This document shows, one piece after another, positions 21,650-31,699 of a stretch of 64,000 nucleotides of DNA (position 1 is its first letter; the number at the start of each line of letters is the position of its first letter). Under the pieces are notes generated by a model, which was not told the origin of the DNA, did not search any database, and worked only from the letters and a program-made list of their open reading frames with translations. The position numbers were made by a program, and so were the translations under genes. Source of the DNA: Cydia pomonella (lineage: Eukaryota > Arthropoda > Insecta > Lepidoptera > Tortricidae); the NCBI RefSeq assembly GCF_033807575.1, contig NC_084706.1, forward strand, positions 21,490,725-21,554,724, given 5' to 3'.

Positions 21650-21870
21650 GGGGGCAAACTTGCTGTTTAACCCTTCGTGATAATAATGATATCCGGGGGA
21701 GCGAAAGGCTATAAAATTGAACGACGAGCGTAGCGAGTGGTTTGAAGAGTTGAATCTTGAGCGTTGCGAGGTTTTCAAGGGACGAGGGTTAAAGTTTCGA
21801 CATATGCACGGAAAGTGCTCATTCCCACACGGGTGCGGGAAAGTAGCACTATATGTACTGAATAATTACT
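21650..21870 (+). repeat. Repeat related to Rep-4
   Basis: Contains GACGAGCGTAGCGAGTGG, GAGCGTTGCGAGG and GGAAAGTAGCACTATATGTAC. The last part is shared with Rep-4 (AAAGTAGCACCATATGTACTG at 50363). Confidence 0.45.
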
Positions 21871-22084
21871 TTGGGTTAAGTATATTGACGTAAAACGTCT
21901 TTAAAAACCCGTAGAAGGTATCGGATCAAAAGCCAGGTGTTAGGAAAAGTGAATGAATTTTACTGGGTGGGGCTTAAATCGCAGCAAAAAATTAAACCGT
22001 AGGCCGTGCTCCTCAAATTGACCAACATTTGTCCAGTGACTTTTAAAATTAACTTGTGTTTTTAGTTGTAGTGCACTTTAAAGT

Positions 22085-22405
22085 GCGGCCCGACTGATGG
22101 TAAGTAGTCTCCGTAGCCCATGTACGCCTGGAACTCCAGAGGAGTTACATGCGCGTTGCCAACCCTAAACCCCTCCCCCCCTCGTTAAGCTCTGGCAACC
22201 TTACTCACCGGCAGGAACACAACACAATGAGTAGGGTCTAGTGTCATTTGGTTGTGGTTTTCTGTAAGGTGGAGGTACTTCCCCAGTCCGTCTCTGCTCT
22301 AGATCTGGAATGACATCCGCTGTGCTGTGCCCTACCACACAAAGCGAGATGACATTCACAATGCCTCACCTCTCTTTTGGACGTAGTTTAAGGACGTACC
22401 CGGGT
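22085..22405 (+). repeat. Rep-1 repeat
   Basis: CGGCCCGACTGATGGTAAG, GGAACTCCAGAGGAGTTACA, GGTGGAGGTACTTCCCC, then CTCTTTTGGACGTAGTTTAAG and GGACGTACCCGGG at the end. This is the copy that shows the head and the terminal segment together. Confidence 0.65.
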
Positions 22406-22751
22406 CCAAAAGTGTGTGTGTCCAAGAGTGTATTATAAGACGCAATGTATTGCCAACGTTGTTATGTTTAAAGCGCGACAAGCAACGTCAATTACAATGT
22501 TGATGACGTACTTTAAAAATAATTATGTATTTAACTTGTATGAAAAATAGTAAATCTACAAAACTTCATAATTTTTAAAAGATATTGAACCAAAGTCATT
22601 TGAGGAGTACAATCTATGTTTTTATTACTCGGTAGGTGTATCTGCGACTGTAAAATCAAGATACATAGTTTTAATATCAATATTTAGAGGAAAGTAGCCA
22701 TTACTAGCAAAGCATCTATGTACTCTGAATTGTATACAACTGAGATTTATA
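22406..22751. other. No recognised feature
   Basis: AT-rich, nothing noticed. Confidence 0.5.
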
Positions 22752-22921
22752 CCAGTCGCTTTTCAGTATGAAGGAAAACATCGTGAGGTAACCGAACGAA
22801 TCCGAATTCAAAGGTCAGCTGGAAGTCGTTTTCGTAAAAACTTCTTGGGACTATTTGCCAACAGGAGCCCAGACTCACATGAACGCTGGCAATAAGCCGG
22901 GACAAACGCTAGGAAGAAGAA
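22752..22921 (+). mobile_element. SINE-B body, plus strand
   Basis: GAAGGAAAACATCGTGAGG, AGGTCAGCTGGAAGTCG and GGCAATAAGCCGGGACAAAC are in the same order as the reverse complement of 4076-4393. Head missing. Confidence 0.7.
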
Positions 22922-23118
22922 CTTGGGCCATGTTACGACGATTTTAAATGCTGTGATTCGTACACATCTGCCATAATAATCAAGTAGAAAACACGTAATG
23001 ATGCAGTTTTTATTTTAATCACTGTTTCTCTACTTTGTAGCTGGTATTCAAACTTTATGTTTTCTAAGATGAAAAAACAAAACCATTAATGTAATATCAC
23101 TTTATGTTCTTATATTAT

Positions 23119-23258
23119 GGCGTTATTCATAAACGTGTTACTGGCCTGAATTAGCTACGAATCGTTTGTCTTTATTTGTCATTTTGACTTATGTATTTGT
23201 AAGAAAGTGATAAAAGATAATACAACCACATCACGGTAAAGTTTTATGAATAAGAGGA
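23119..23258. mobile_element. MITE with TTATTCATAAA ends
   Basis: CGTTATTCATAAACGT and TTTTATGAATAAG are inverted ends; the interior includes CGTTTGTCTTTATTTGTC. A second copy, 37645-37773, has the same ends and the inverted interior (GACAAATAGAGACAAACG). Confidence 0.55.
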
Positions 23259-23575
23259 TGAGTTTATTTATGTTGTCGAAGTAAAATTTAACAAAAACCT
23301 TTTGGGTCTGCTACAATTGGAAAAAAAAAATTACTTATTCTGGTAAAGAGCAGTCGTTTTTCGTACGAGAGTAGGTAATGGAAACGCGCACCCTACCTTC
23401 GCTTACATACAAATTTAGTGATCCCCTTTCTTAAATAATGTTTTATTACTTAAACGTTTAGTTCCTTGTCAACATTTTCAAGGCATTCTCACATTTCAGT
23501 GTCGAGTACTCGTAATTTATGTTTTTTTTAAGTAGAAATATTGTATTGTTTTATCAACCTATCCTTGCTAATTAA
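23259..23575. other. No recognised feature
   Basis: AT-rich with an A-run at about 23320. Nothing noticed. Confidence 0.5.
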
Positions 23576-23662
23576 TAGAGCCCGCAGTCCGTTTAGGAAC
23601 CTAATCCCGAGAATCGCACAGGCACATTTTCTTGCAACTTCGACTGTCATCTGATTATCCTA
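23576..23662 (-). mobile_element. SINE-B fragment, minus strand
   Basis: CCGCAGTCCGTTTAGGAACC, AATCCCGAGAATCGCACAGG and GACTGTCATCTGA match the middle of 4076-4393. Confidence 0.5.
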
Positions 23663-23691
23663 TCATCTACTATTATTAATAGCGAATTGAG

Positions 23692-24390
23692 CCAATATAA
23701 GGTGCTAAAAATTAGTTACCGATATTTTAAGAGATGGTACTTTACGCCAAAAAAATAAAAAAACTGTTCTTATAATTTTTTTGTTTTTCATTTACCGAAC
23801 AAAATAATTAAATTCTATATGTAAATCATTGTCATGTATATCAATAAAAATAATCATCATGTACATTTAACTGACAAGATGATGTTCTGTAATGTCAACA
23901 ATTGTGATGTTTTCAACTGAAAGGTACCACATTGTCGGCTGTCGATTAGGTTGATTTAAAGTAGCAGTTTGGTCGGAAACGCCACTATTGTTTGTCTTAA
24001 ATGACATTGTCAACGAGTCATTTGATTTATCAACGTGAAGAGCCAGTTAAGAGTTAGGTAAAAGAGGTTCTAGAATTTGTCCAATAACGTCTCATTTAAC
24101 TCTCTCGGCCTCGGCTTTAACAGGGTAGAAAATTTGATTTCCAATTTTCTCCAAAAAAACATCATAAGATCTATAATGTTTCAAACTTAAATATATAATT
24201 TGGTTCTTCAAAAAGGGAGTATACAGGTTTTTAAAGGGTCGGCAACGCGCATGTAATATCTCTGGTGTTGCAGGCGTCCATAGGCCACGGTGACTGCTTG
24301 CCATCAGACGGCCCGTATGCTTGTTTGCCACCGACGTGGTATAAAAAGCTGTAAAAGTATCTATAGCTAATTAGTTAGCACCTTATATAC
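23692..24390. mobile_element. TIR element with a nested Rep-1 copy
   Basis: ATATAAGGTGCTAAAAATTA at about 23696 is mirrored by TAATTAGTTAGCACCTTATA near 24365-24385. The interior shares ATTTACCGAACAAAATAA and GTAAAAGAGGTTCTAGAA with an inverted second copy at 43505-43825. A minus-strand Rep-1 fragment (24190-24348) sits inside and was therefore inserted later. No coding content. Confidence 0.6.
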
Positions 24391-26434
24391 ATTGCATGTA
24401 CCTGTATAATCTTGATATTGCAAAATATTGTACCCAACACCTGCTTATGTAACTTAATATTCATATACAAATAATTTATTTATTCATTCCGAAATACTAG
24501 GTTTTATAAGGATTAGTCCGAATTTCTGAGCATGTCTTCCTCCACCAAAAAGAAAGTAGTAAATATAATTATGGTATTTTCTACATAGCTATATTCGTAA
24601 TTATAAATAGCAAAGAATGTGGAGTGTGTGTGTGTGGTATAAAAAAATAATAAAATATTCCGACAAATGAGAACCTCTTCCTATTTTGAAATAGTCCGGA
24701 TACATTTTAGGAAACAACTTGGGGGTAATGTGCGAGTTTATGACTAGATGGCGTTAGTGGTACTGTTCATAGAGCGATGGATTACTTTTGGTTTAGAATT
24801 TATTGCTCTTACGTTGAAATATATTTTAATACGAATTATCTATAGTGCGATTGTACCTATATTAAAAATAATCCATTTATCGCAGATTTTGACATTTTAT
24901 CCTGTTTTGATTGTTGTTTCCATATTTAAAGCATACTTAAAAAATGGCTGTTGCAGGCAGAATTGTACGACATAAAAGAAATATTAAATAATCAATATAT
25001 GTACAAAGTCTGTAAAAAAAGGCTCGTTCGGCCAACTCAATGTATCGTGTCAATTATAACGTTTATGAATAAAATATGTAGGTCCTTGACAACGTCTCTT
25101 ATTTAAGAACTTAAGAAGTTTAAAAACAATATTATTAATTAAGAGTACATGCCCCAAATTAACTCTGTCTTTGAAATAATGACCTAAATTAATGATGTTC
25201 ATCTACAAAATAAATCAATATTTAAATAAAAACTGGTAACGATGCTATAAATAACGATCATCTTTTCTTTTTATTTCCAAACTCATCTTCGCCTTTTCGA
25301 TTTTCTAATATATTCCACTGACTAAAAGTAGGAAATAAAAAAATGTGGACAGGTGAATGTTAATAAAAAACAACTAAATTTTCGTACATAACATGTTCGC
25401 ACGTTCGTAACTTAGATATACTTGTTTTTTTTACGAATTCATAATAAAATAATAATAATGCATGTGAGCATTAAGTTGTCAAAAGTATCTGATTATTAAA
25501 GGTCAAGAGCACTTAACACTTCAGACTTAATTTGGGCACTTAAAAATCTTCCCAGTCTATTTATCCAAGGCGGGTTCGTCCTGAATAAACAAAAATCCAT
25601 TTGCTCCATAAGCCGAATTAGAAAAGTGCAGTAATGGTTTTGGGTTGTTTTACTTAATATGGCGAAGTTATTTCTATGGTTTTAGACGTGTGAAACAGAT
25701 GTTGTGTGAGAAGACTTGTCTATTGTATTCGTGATGACAGTTATACGAGTTCGATTCCCTGTTGGATCAAATAGGGGAGGTAAAATGTGCGTTGAATGGG
25801 TCATGTTCCCATAGGTCATTTAGAGATATTTGTTGTTTAGAAATTGTATCGATTTCGTATATATTATCGGTATTCATTGTGTGTGTTTTTTTTATTCGTG
25901 TTCAATTTGCTGCCACCGCTGAACAAACGCCTTTAGAATGGATAAATGGTAAACTGATCGTAATGAAAAAAGCTCCAGTAGATTGTTTACAAACACTAAA
26001 CACTAAAGAGAGATGAAATAAAATCTAAACACATTACCAAGTTCTTTACGAAAAATACATAATATGTCACAGTTTTTTATTGTTTGGTTGAATTGAATGT
26101 AATGCCCGTGTTACAACAACGCTATATGCAACATTAAATTATTTTTAATAAAAATATATATAAAAAAGCTTTTTTTTTTCAATTAACTATGCCATTTAGT
26201 TTCCGTAAACGTACTTACTTATTACCCCGGAGTTAACGGAATTCAATAAAAACACGGTGTATACAATTGATTTTATAAAACACAGGAAAAATAACAGACC
26301 TACTATTCGCACTTTATATAAATTTAAATTTCAATCATTTATTTCCAAGAATATGGAATAATGTTGGTTTAGTAAATAGGATGTGTTAGGACAACATATT
26401 CTGCCGGCATGCATCGGCGTAGACATATATTTCT
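24391..26434. other. Long AT-rich stretch without recognised features
   Basis: Frames at 24748-24975 (75 codons, hydrophobic) and 25762-26016 (84 codons) carry no motif I can name and their composition is that of the surrounding DNA. A short (GT)n lies near 24623-24636. Confidence 0.5.
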
Positions 26435-26518
26435 AAGGTTTGCACGACGGATCTAAAATGTATGGAAGGATCCGCGGATCCGGATCCAGATCAGGATAAC
26501 TTCATACGTTTCGCGCTT
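26435..26518. repeat. Imperfect palindromic repeat, second copy
   Basis: Inverted copy of 8155-8242: GTTTGCACGACGGATC, AAATGTATGGAAGGATCC, GATCCAGATCAGGATAAC. Confidence 0.45.
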
Positions 26519-26625
26519 AGGACCTTCTCCGCTGCTGCTGCTGGCGGCACCCTTGGTTAGGTTTTTTTTATAATTTATTATAATTATCAGTATTTTGTAA
26601 TGTTTTTGTATGTGTCTTTTATTTT

Positions 26626-26780
26626 ATTTATGTACGTATGTATGTATGTATAAACTCTTTATTGTACAAAACACAAAGCATAAATATGGCACAGGATACT
26701 ATTAATTATTGTAAAAAAAAACTCTAACCTAAGAAAATAAATAAGTAAACAAAAATACTTGCATCGCGTACAAAGCAAAC
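26626..26780 (-). mobile_element. LINE 3' tail remnant, minus strand
   Basis: A (TATG)n run at about 26630-26650 is followed by TATAAACTCTTTATTGTAC and an A-rich 3' UTR-like stretch. On the minus strand this is a LINE end with a repeated tail. No coding part. Confidence 0.4.
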
Positions 26781-27445
26781 TGGTCTTTAAAGATAAATTT
26801 GGCTAATCATGGACAAAAGCATAATGTGACAAAAAGAAGTCTCAAATTAACATACAAAATTGCCCCTCTGGAACAACCCGTCTGTTGGAAACCCCATTAA
26901 ATTGCAACCGAACACTCATCTAAAAAAAAATTAGCAGTTCGTTTTTAACAATTCTGGGGATATGTGACTTTTGTTTAATGTATTGCTTTGGCTTGTGGGG
27001 TTGCGTCCCCAAAAACTATTAGTTAGCAACTGGACATAGGCGTTTTTAGTTTTAGAGTCGTAGGGATGGGAAAGCATTTAATTATGTCGATGTTTTATTA
27101 ATATAAAAAACTAGTTACTAGCAAGAATATTGTAACGTTTGTGATAAGTATTTAAAATTATTGTCATTGGATAAATATAATTTGACATAATATAACATTT
27201 ATTATAAGTAGTATTTATTTTATATACTTCAATATCTCTTAACCTTTCAACTTTTGTTTTTGTTGGATTTGACAGTTCTTCTAACCTAACATACGTGTGT
27301 ACCCTCTGAGTTCAATAAAAATATGAAACCTGGGGAGTGACAACGCTAAGCTACAAAAATTCTATAATTTGAAGCTAAACAATAATTTTGATACGTCTAT
27401 TTTATTATACTCATACAATCTAATTCTTTTACAATGCATTTTATG
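26781..27445. other. No recognised feature
   Basis: AT-rich, nothing noticed. Confidence 0.5.
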
Positions 27446-27660
27446 GTCCTACTTTACCACACTAGTGCCATAATTAGTACATTACATAATTATATCGCAA
27501 ATGTAAAAGGCCTTAATATGTACTGTAAAATGTTGTATATGATATGTGCAAATAGGCAATTAGCAACTCGTTGTTGATTTAAAACGTTGCGAATTACCTA
27601 TTTTTCGCACTAATGTATGTATGTAATTACACTTTCGTAAACACCAAAACAACACAAATA
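27446..27660 (-). repeat. Rep-4 repeat, degraded
   Basis: CCTACTTTACCACACTAGTG, AAAAGGCCTTAATATGTACTG, TAGCAACTCGTTGTTGATTT and TTACCTATTTTTCGCAC follow the order of 55925-56160. Same family as 50160-50385. Confidence 0.55.
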
Positions 27661-28264
27661 ACACAATACCAAATAGAAAAACGTACTTAGTTTTTTTTAT
27701 TGTTAATACATACTTACCTGCCTTACCCATCCTTATTTTTTATCACATCAACAACAACAAAACAGCAACTCTATCACATAAATGCATGAATCTTATATTT
27801 AACTTATCCAAAATATCGAAACTTTTATCGACAGGGTATACACCCTTGCTAGGGATGAGCCAAATTGATTTTAACACAATAACGAAGGCCTGAATGGCGA
27901 CCCCTATTTGTTGCGACGACGCGTCATCCATCATCCACGCCTTTATGCCAGTGAGAATCAGCCTTAAGTCGGGTAATTCCTGTGTTAGCTAGGTTTCCCT
28001 TGATAACATCTGCTTTTATATTTTTTTAGAAACTGTTAAATTGTCCAGTGTTAAATCATCTAGCTTCCCACCAAAAAAAAAGATAACACCTATTGTCTAA
28101 AATTTACTTCTCCTAAAACTTAATAAAATACGTTTATTGATCAAACTACCCACATTGCACCTAACATTGTGTGCCTAATTCAATTGGTTTTCTTAGGCTT
28201 TTATTTCAAAGAAACGCCCAATTAATGTTGTGCATGAGATCTATTTATACGTATAGATACATCA
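27661..28264. other. No recognised feature
   Basis: AT-rich. The 63-codon minus frame at 27743-27934 has no motif. Confidence 0.5.
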
Positions 28265-28390
28265 AATATGAGGTCTACATACGATATGGATCGGATATTT
28301 CAGTTTCAAAAGTGACGTTTTTTCAAACGAAATGTCGCTTTTGGCTGTGACATATCCGACCCATATAGAATCAATCGTACCTCCAATATT
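28265..28390. mobile_element. Palindromic MITE
   Basis: ACGATATGGATCGGATATTTC pairs imperfectly with CATATCCGACCCATATAG, and AGTGACGTTT with AAATGTCGCTT inside. The core matches the centre of 53262-53535 (ATATGTCAGT ... GTGACATATTTAATCCATAT). Confidence 0.55.
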
Positions 28391-28400
28391 TTTCCTATCG

Positions 28401-28576
28401 TACAGTCAGCTTCGAAAGTATTGGATCAAACTTCGCGTCAAATGTATCTACTATTGTCTAACAGATACTTTTGAACGCAAACTGTAGGCATTTATCTCTA
28501 TTTAGAAGATATATCCATACAGGTGGCAGATACATTTGGCGCGCTGTTTCATCTGCTACTATTGATACTAACTGTA
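28401..28576. mobile_element. TA-flanked MITE
   Basis: CAGTCAGCTTCGAAAGTA at the left and TACTATTGATACTAACTG at the right are imperfect inverted ends, flanked by TA at 28401-28402 and 28575-28576. Tc1/mariner type by its target site. Confidence 0.6.
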
Positions 28577-28604
28577 CATAGATTTTTATACAAATAAAGC
28601 ATCT

Positions 28605-28800
28605 TTAACCTTTTGAACGCTTTATGTCGAAAACAAACAACGTGACTGACAAGCCTAGGTACCCGGGCGCAAGCCAGCTAATGTAAACCTTACTTGAAAG
28701 TGTGAAGGTTACTTTAACAGCATCCGCTATAACACCTATAGTTGTCCCTGGCACGATTAGTATCGACGACTTTAGGTGTTCTTAGAGTTCAAAAGGTTAA
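28605..28800. mobile_element. MITE with TTAA duplications (piggyBac type)
   Basis: CCTTTTGAAC and GTTCAAAAGG inverted ends are flanked by TTAA at 28605-28608 and 28797-28800. TTAA is the target site of piggyBac-superfamily transposases. The copy at 51994-52203 shares the interior (ATAACACCTATA, AAACCTTACT, TGTGAAGG) and its right TTAA. Confidence 0.75.
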
Positions 28801-28993
28801 GTTACGTATAATGAAGTTGAATAATCTTGTGTGTTTGCAGTTGCTTGAACCTTTTTCTTCTTAAAAACGGTAATGATGTTATAATAATTAACCGTACACA
28901 CTGATTTTATGCAAATATTCTTCATCTACCAAAAAAATAGTACTAGCTCAAAACGTTGCTTTGACAATTTTAAATTACTTACATAAACAATGC

Positions 28994-30044
28994 AAGGTGA
29001 GGGGGGTGAAGTGCGCCATGCCATCTACCTAGAATATATCGAAAACTGCTTATACTAGTAATATTACTACTAGCATTCTATAAGCAGTTTTTGATATATT
29101 CAAGGCAGGCAGGGTTAGTAGGAGGATGTTTGCTGCAATTGCATCGCTCCGCAGACTTCGAAATTTCTTGCCTTACGCCACTAAAATTGCGCTAGCTCAA
29201 TCTCTCTTACTGCCCATATTAGATTATGCTGATATTTGCTATCTTGACCTTACGCAGGATCAGCTGAATAAGCTTGAGCGCCTCCAGAATCTCTGCATAA
29301 GGTTTATATTTGGCTTGCGCAAATATGACCATGTGTCTCAGTTTCGTTCTCAGCTCAAGTGGCTTCCTATTCGTCTTCGTCGTGACTCTCATGTTCTTGC
29401 CCTTCTTTATGGCATTCTCTTTAACCCCGCTACACCACCTTATCTCAAAGAGCGTTTCAATTATCTCTCTTCTATCAGATGTTCTCAGACTCATATTCTT
29501 GCTCCTCCCTTATCTACTTCAAAATTTTATAATAGCTCTTTTACCTTCCGGGCTGTTCGGTTATGGAATGCTCTGCCAGTAGAATTAAGATTAGCTAAAT
29601 CTCTCCCCATTTTCAAAAATCAGCTGAAACTATACTTTCTATCTCTACCTTAAGTTGCCATTTATATATTGTATATGTGTAAGTATAAATATATATATAT
29701 ATATATATATTGTATTATATTATATTGTATATTTATTAGTATATTAGGTATTGTTTTAATACTTATATAAGTAGTATGTGTGTTTGTATTTAATAGTCTC
29801 CATATTTAGCTCCTTGCACTACCTGTTGACTTTTGTGTGAGTTCGAAATTTCCTGCTACCTAAAGGTTGTCTGGAAGAGATCGCTTTTTAGCGATAAGAC
29901 CGCCTGTTGTTACCTGGTTCTATTTTCCTTTAAAATTAATTTGTACTTTTACATGTATGTAAAATGTATAATCGTTGGTGCAATAAAGAATATTTACTTA
30001 CTTACTTACTTAGACTGCATGGCGCACTTTACCCCCCTCACCTT
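28994..30044. mobile_element. MITE split by a Jockey LINE
   Basis: AAGGTGAGGGGGGTGAAGTG at 28994 pairs with CACTTTACCCCCCTCACCTT ending at 30044. The left half contains a second palindrome (ATCGAAAACTGCTTATA / TATAAGCAGTTTTTGAT). The intact copy at 33427-33590 shows GGCGGGCTTAGACGGCATGG where the LINE sits here, which places the insertion between 29110 and about 30010. Confidence 0.75.
29111..30013 (+). pseudogene. Jockey-clade LINE, 5'-truncated, C-terminal RT remnant
   Basis: An open frame from 29114 to the stop after 29653 encodes the last 175 or so residues of a Jockey-type reverse transcriptase: AAIASLRRLRNFLPYATK, LPILDYADICYLDL, NLCIRFIFGLRKYDHVS, RSQLKWLPIRLRRDSHVLAL, FRAVRLWNALPVELR. 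Catalytic domains are absent because of truncation. The 3' UTR holds GGTTGTCTGGAAGAGATCGC and GCGATAAGACCGCC, then CAATAAAG and a (TTAC)n tail at 29993-30013. A TA repeat lies at 29682-29710. The frame itself has no stop, suggesting a fairly young copy. GLRKYDHVS recurs in the minus-strand LINE at 56250-57068. Confidence 0.85.
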
Positions 30045-30461
30045 AAGAATCTTACTTGAATTACTTGTCCAGACGTTCTTGTTCAAAGTCAAAAGTCAAC
30101 TTTTTGGTGTATAAAAAAAGTTAAAAACCTGGAGCAATAAAAAACAACCGGCGTCACATATTAATCCAAAATGTTCCACTCCTGTCACCGTCAAATTTCA
30201 ATGTTTAACGTACATGCAGCTCTTTTGTACGAAATCTGCTAAATTACAATAATTTGCTGCTCACAATGAAATGTAACTATTTATGTACCGACCCTATACG
30301 AGTTGTAACAAAGAGACCCCTTCATTCGAGGCCTATTATGCAGGACCCCTTATTTATAATGTTACAATTTTAATGATTTCGTTGAGCGTTTGTATGTTAT
30401 GTCGGATCGTGTGTCGATGGCTATCAATTAATCATTGGGCAGGAATCTGAAGATTTTAAGA
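30045..30461. other. No recognised feature
   Basis: AT-rich, nothing noticed. Confidence 0.5.
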
Positions 30462-30625
30462 TAGTATAGAGTAGAATAGAATATCATTTATTTCACTATA
30501 AGGACAGAGGTATACAATACACAAACAGAAAGTGAGAAAAAAACTTAAGACTTAAAACTAACTTGTACACTGTAAAAGGTGAACACAGCATAGTAAATAA
30601 AATGTGTTCCTCAGGTAAGTTTTGA
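30462..30625 (-). mobile_element. LINE 3' tail remnant, minus strand
   Basis: GTAGAATAGAATATCATTTA then TTTCACTATAAGGACAGAGG, read on the minus strand, is a LINE-like 3' UTR with a repeated tail. The 191-bp MITE follows immediately. Confidence 0.35.
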
Positions 30626-30630
30626 GAACT

Positions 30631-30821
30631 GTACCCCTAGTGTAAATTTGATCGACATCATAACGTGACGAACGCGTTTGCGTTAAGTCTCATTTTGTAT
30701 AGGATTTTGAGTTTCCAAAACGTCCCGCTTGGCGCACTCTTTCTAAATCCAATACAAAATGAGACTAAACGCAAACGCGTACGTCACGTTTCGAAATCGA
30801 ATTTATTTACACTAGGGGTAC
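30631..30821. mobile_element. 191-bp palindromic MITE, copy 1
   Basis: Ends GTACCCCTAGTGTAAAT / ATTTACACTAGGGGTAC are inverted; TA at 30632-30633 and 30819-30820 fits a TA duplication. Inner arms (CGTGACGAACGCGTTTGCGTT / AACGCAAACGCGTACGTCACG region) extend the palindrome to most of the element. Copy 2 at 56807-56997 is the same length in opposite orientation, with about 5 differences. Confidence 0.85.
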
Positions 30822-31107
30822 TGATGGTTCAACGTTCAACCATCGTTGCAGGATTGCAGGTCACTTAAGATAATACAAGCACGCTTTAATATCTATAGGT
30901 ATTTGTTTTTTCAATAATAAGTGATTTTTATATAATTATATACTAATTTATATTATCGGGTTCAAAAATTAATTATAAGCCATACACAACTATGTATACA
31001 CACACTTATTATTTTTTCTTACAAAAATGTCATTTCATCAAACCAAAGATACATTGATTAAGATGCGTAAAATCTAAGACAATTTCGTGCTTCTAATTTG
31101 TCAGGTA

Positions 31108-31222
31108 AACAAGATGGCACTGTACTGATCCATATGTTTTGCGGTAACTCTGATTGTCAAAAGTTGATGTTTGACAATTCAGTGACCGCAAAACATATGG
31201 TACAGTACAGCGCCATCTGTTT
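31108..31222. mobile_element. Hairpin MITE, near-perfect palindrome
   Basis: AGATGGCACTGTACTGATCC and CATATGTTTTGCGGT (31112-) mirror ACCGCAAAACATATGG and TACAGTACAGCGCCATCT (-31218). An inner stem (CTGATTGTCAAA / TTTGACAATTCAG) nearly closes the loop. The whole 110 bp can fold as one hairpin. Confidence 0.75.
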
Positions 31223-31623
31223 TGGATGTCAAACCAAGGAACGCATTTTTATCTTAGACTTTACCTCTCTATTACAATCAATTCTCTTTGATCAAACCCA
31301 AACTAGGTATTCGTCGACAGATCTAGCCGCGTTTCTAATTTTCTATAAAATCACTAAATGCCTGAGTAGGGTAGCCAGCGGGATTTGCTGATTAAATTTA
31401 GGATTATCCCATGCCCCATTATACGTGATGCTATAGGATTATTGTCACCCCATTAATCCTCCATATGTTTAATTAAATTACTAAATTATAGATACTGTTA
31501 GGAAGCTAATGAAGCATAGCAAAATCGTCTTGGATGAACTCAGAATTATTTCATTCATATCATATTTAGCTATTCCTGAAAGGGACAGAGGTCTTCTTTG
31601 GATATTTTCTTCCTTTGTATATA

Positions 31624-31695
31624 ACCTGTCCGATTTCTGAGATCAAGTTCGCCATACATTTACTATGGCGTACTTGATCTTAGAAAAACGGGCAG
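31624..31695. repeat. Hairpin repeat
   Basis: CTGAGATCAAGTTCGCCATA pairs with TATGGCGTACTTGATCTTAG around a 7-base loop, with weaker outer pairing (CCTGTCCGA / ACGGGCAG). Confidence 0.6.
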
Positions 31696-31699
31696 ACTA

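Noticed and set aside
24748..24975. 75-codon hydrophobic frame, possible membrane peptide
   Set aside because: Hydrophobic content follows from AT-rich codons; no splice, promoter or homology support.
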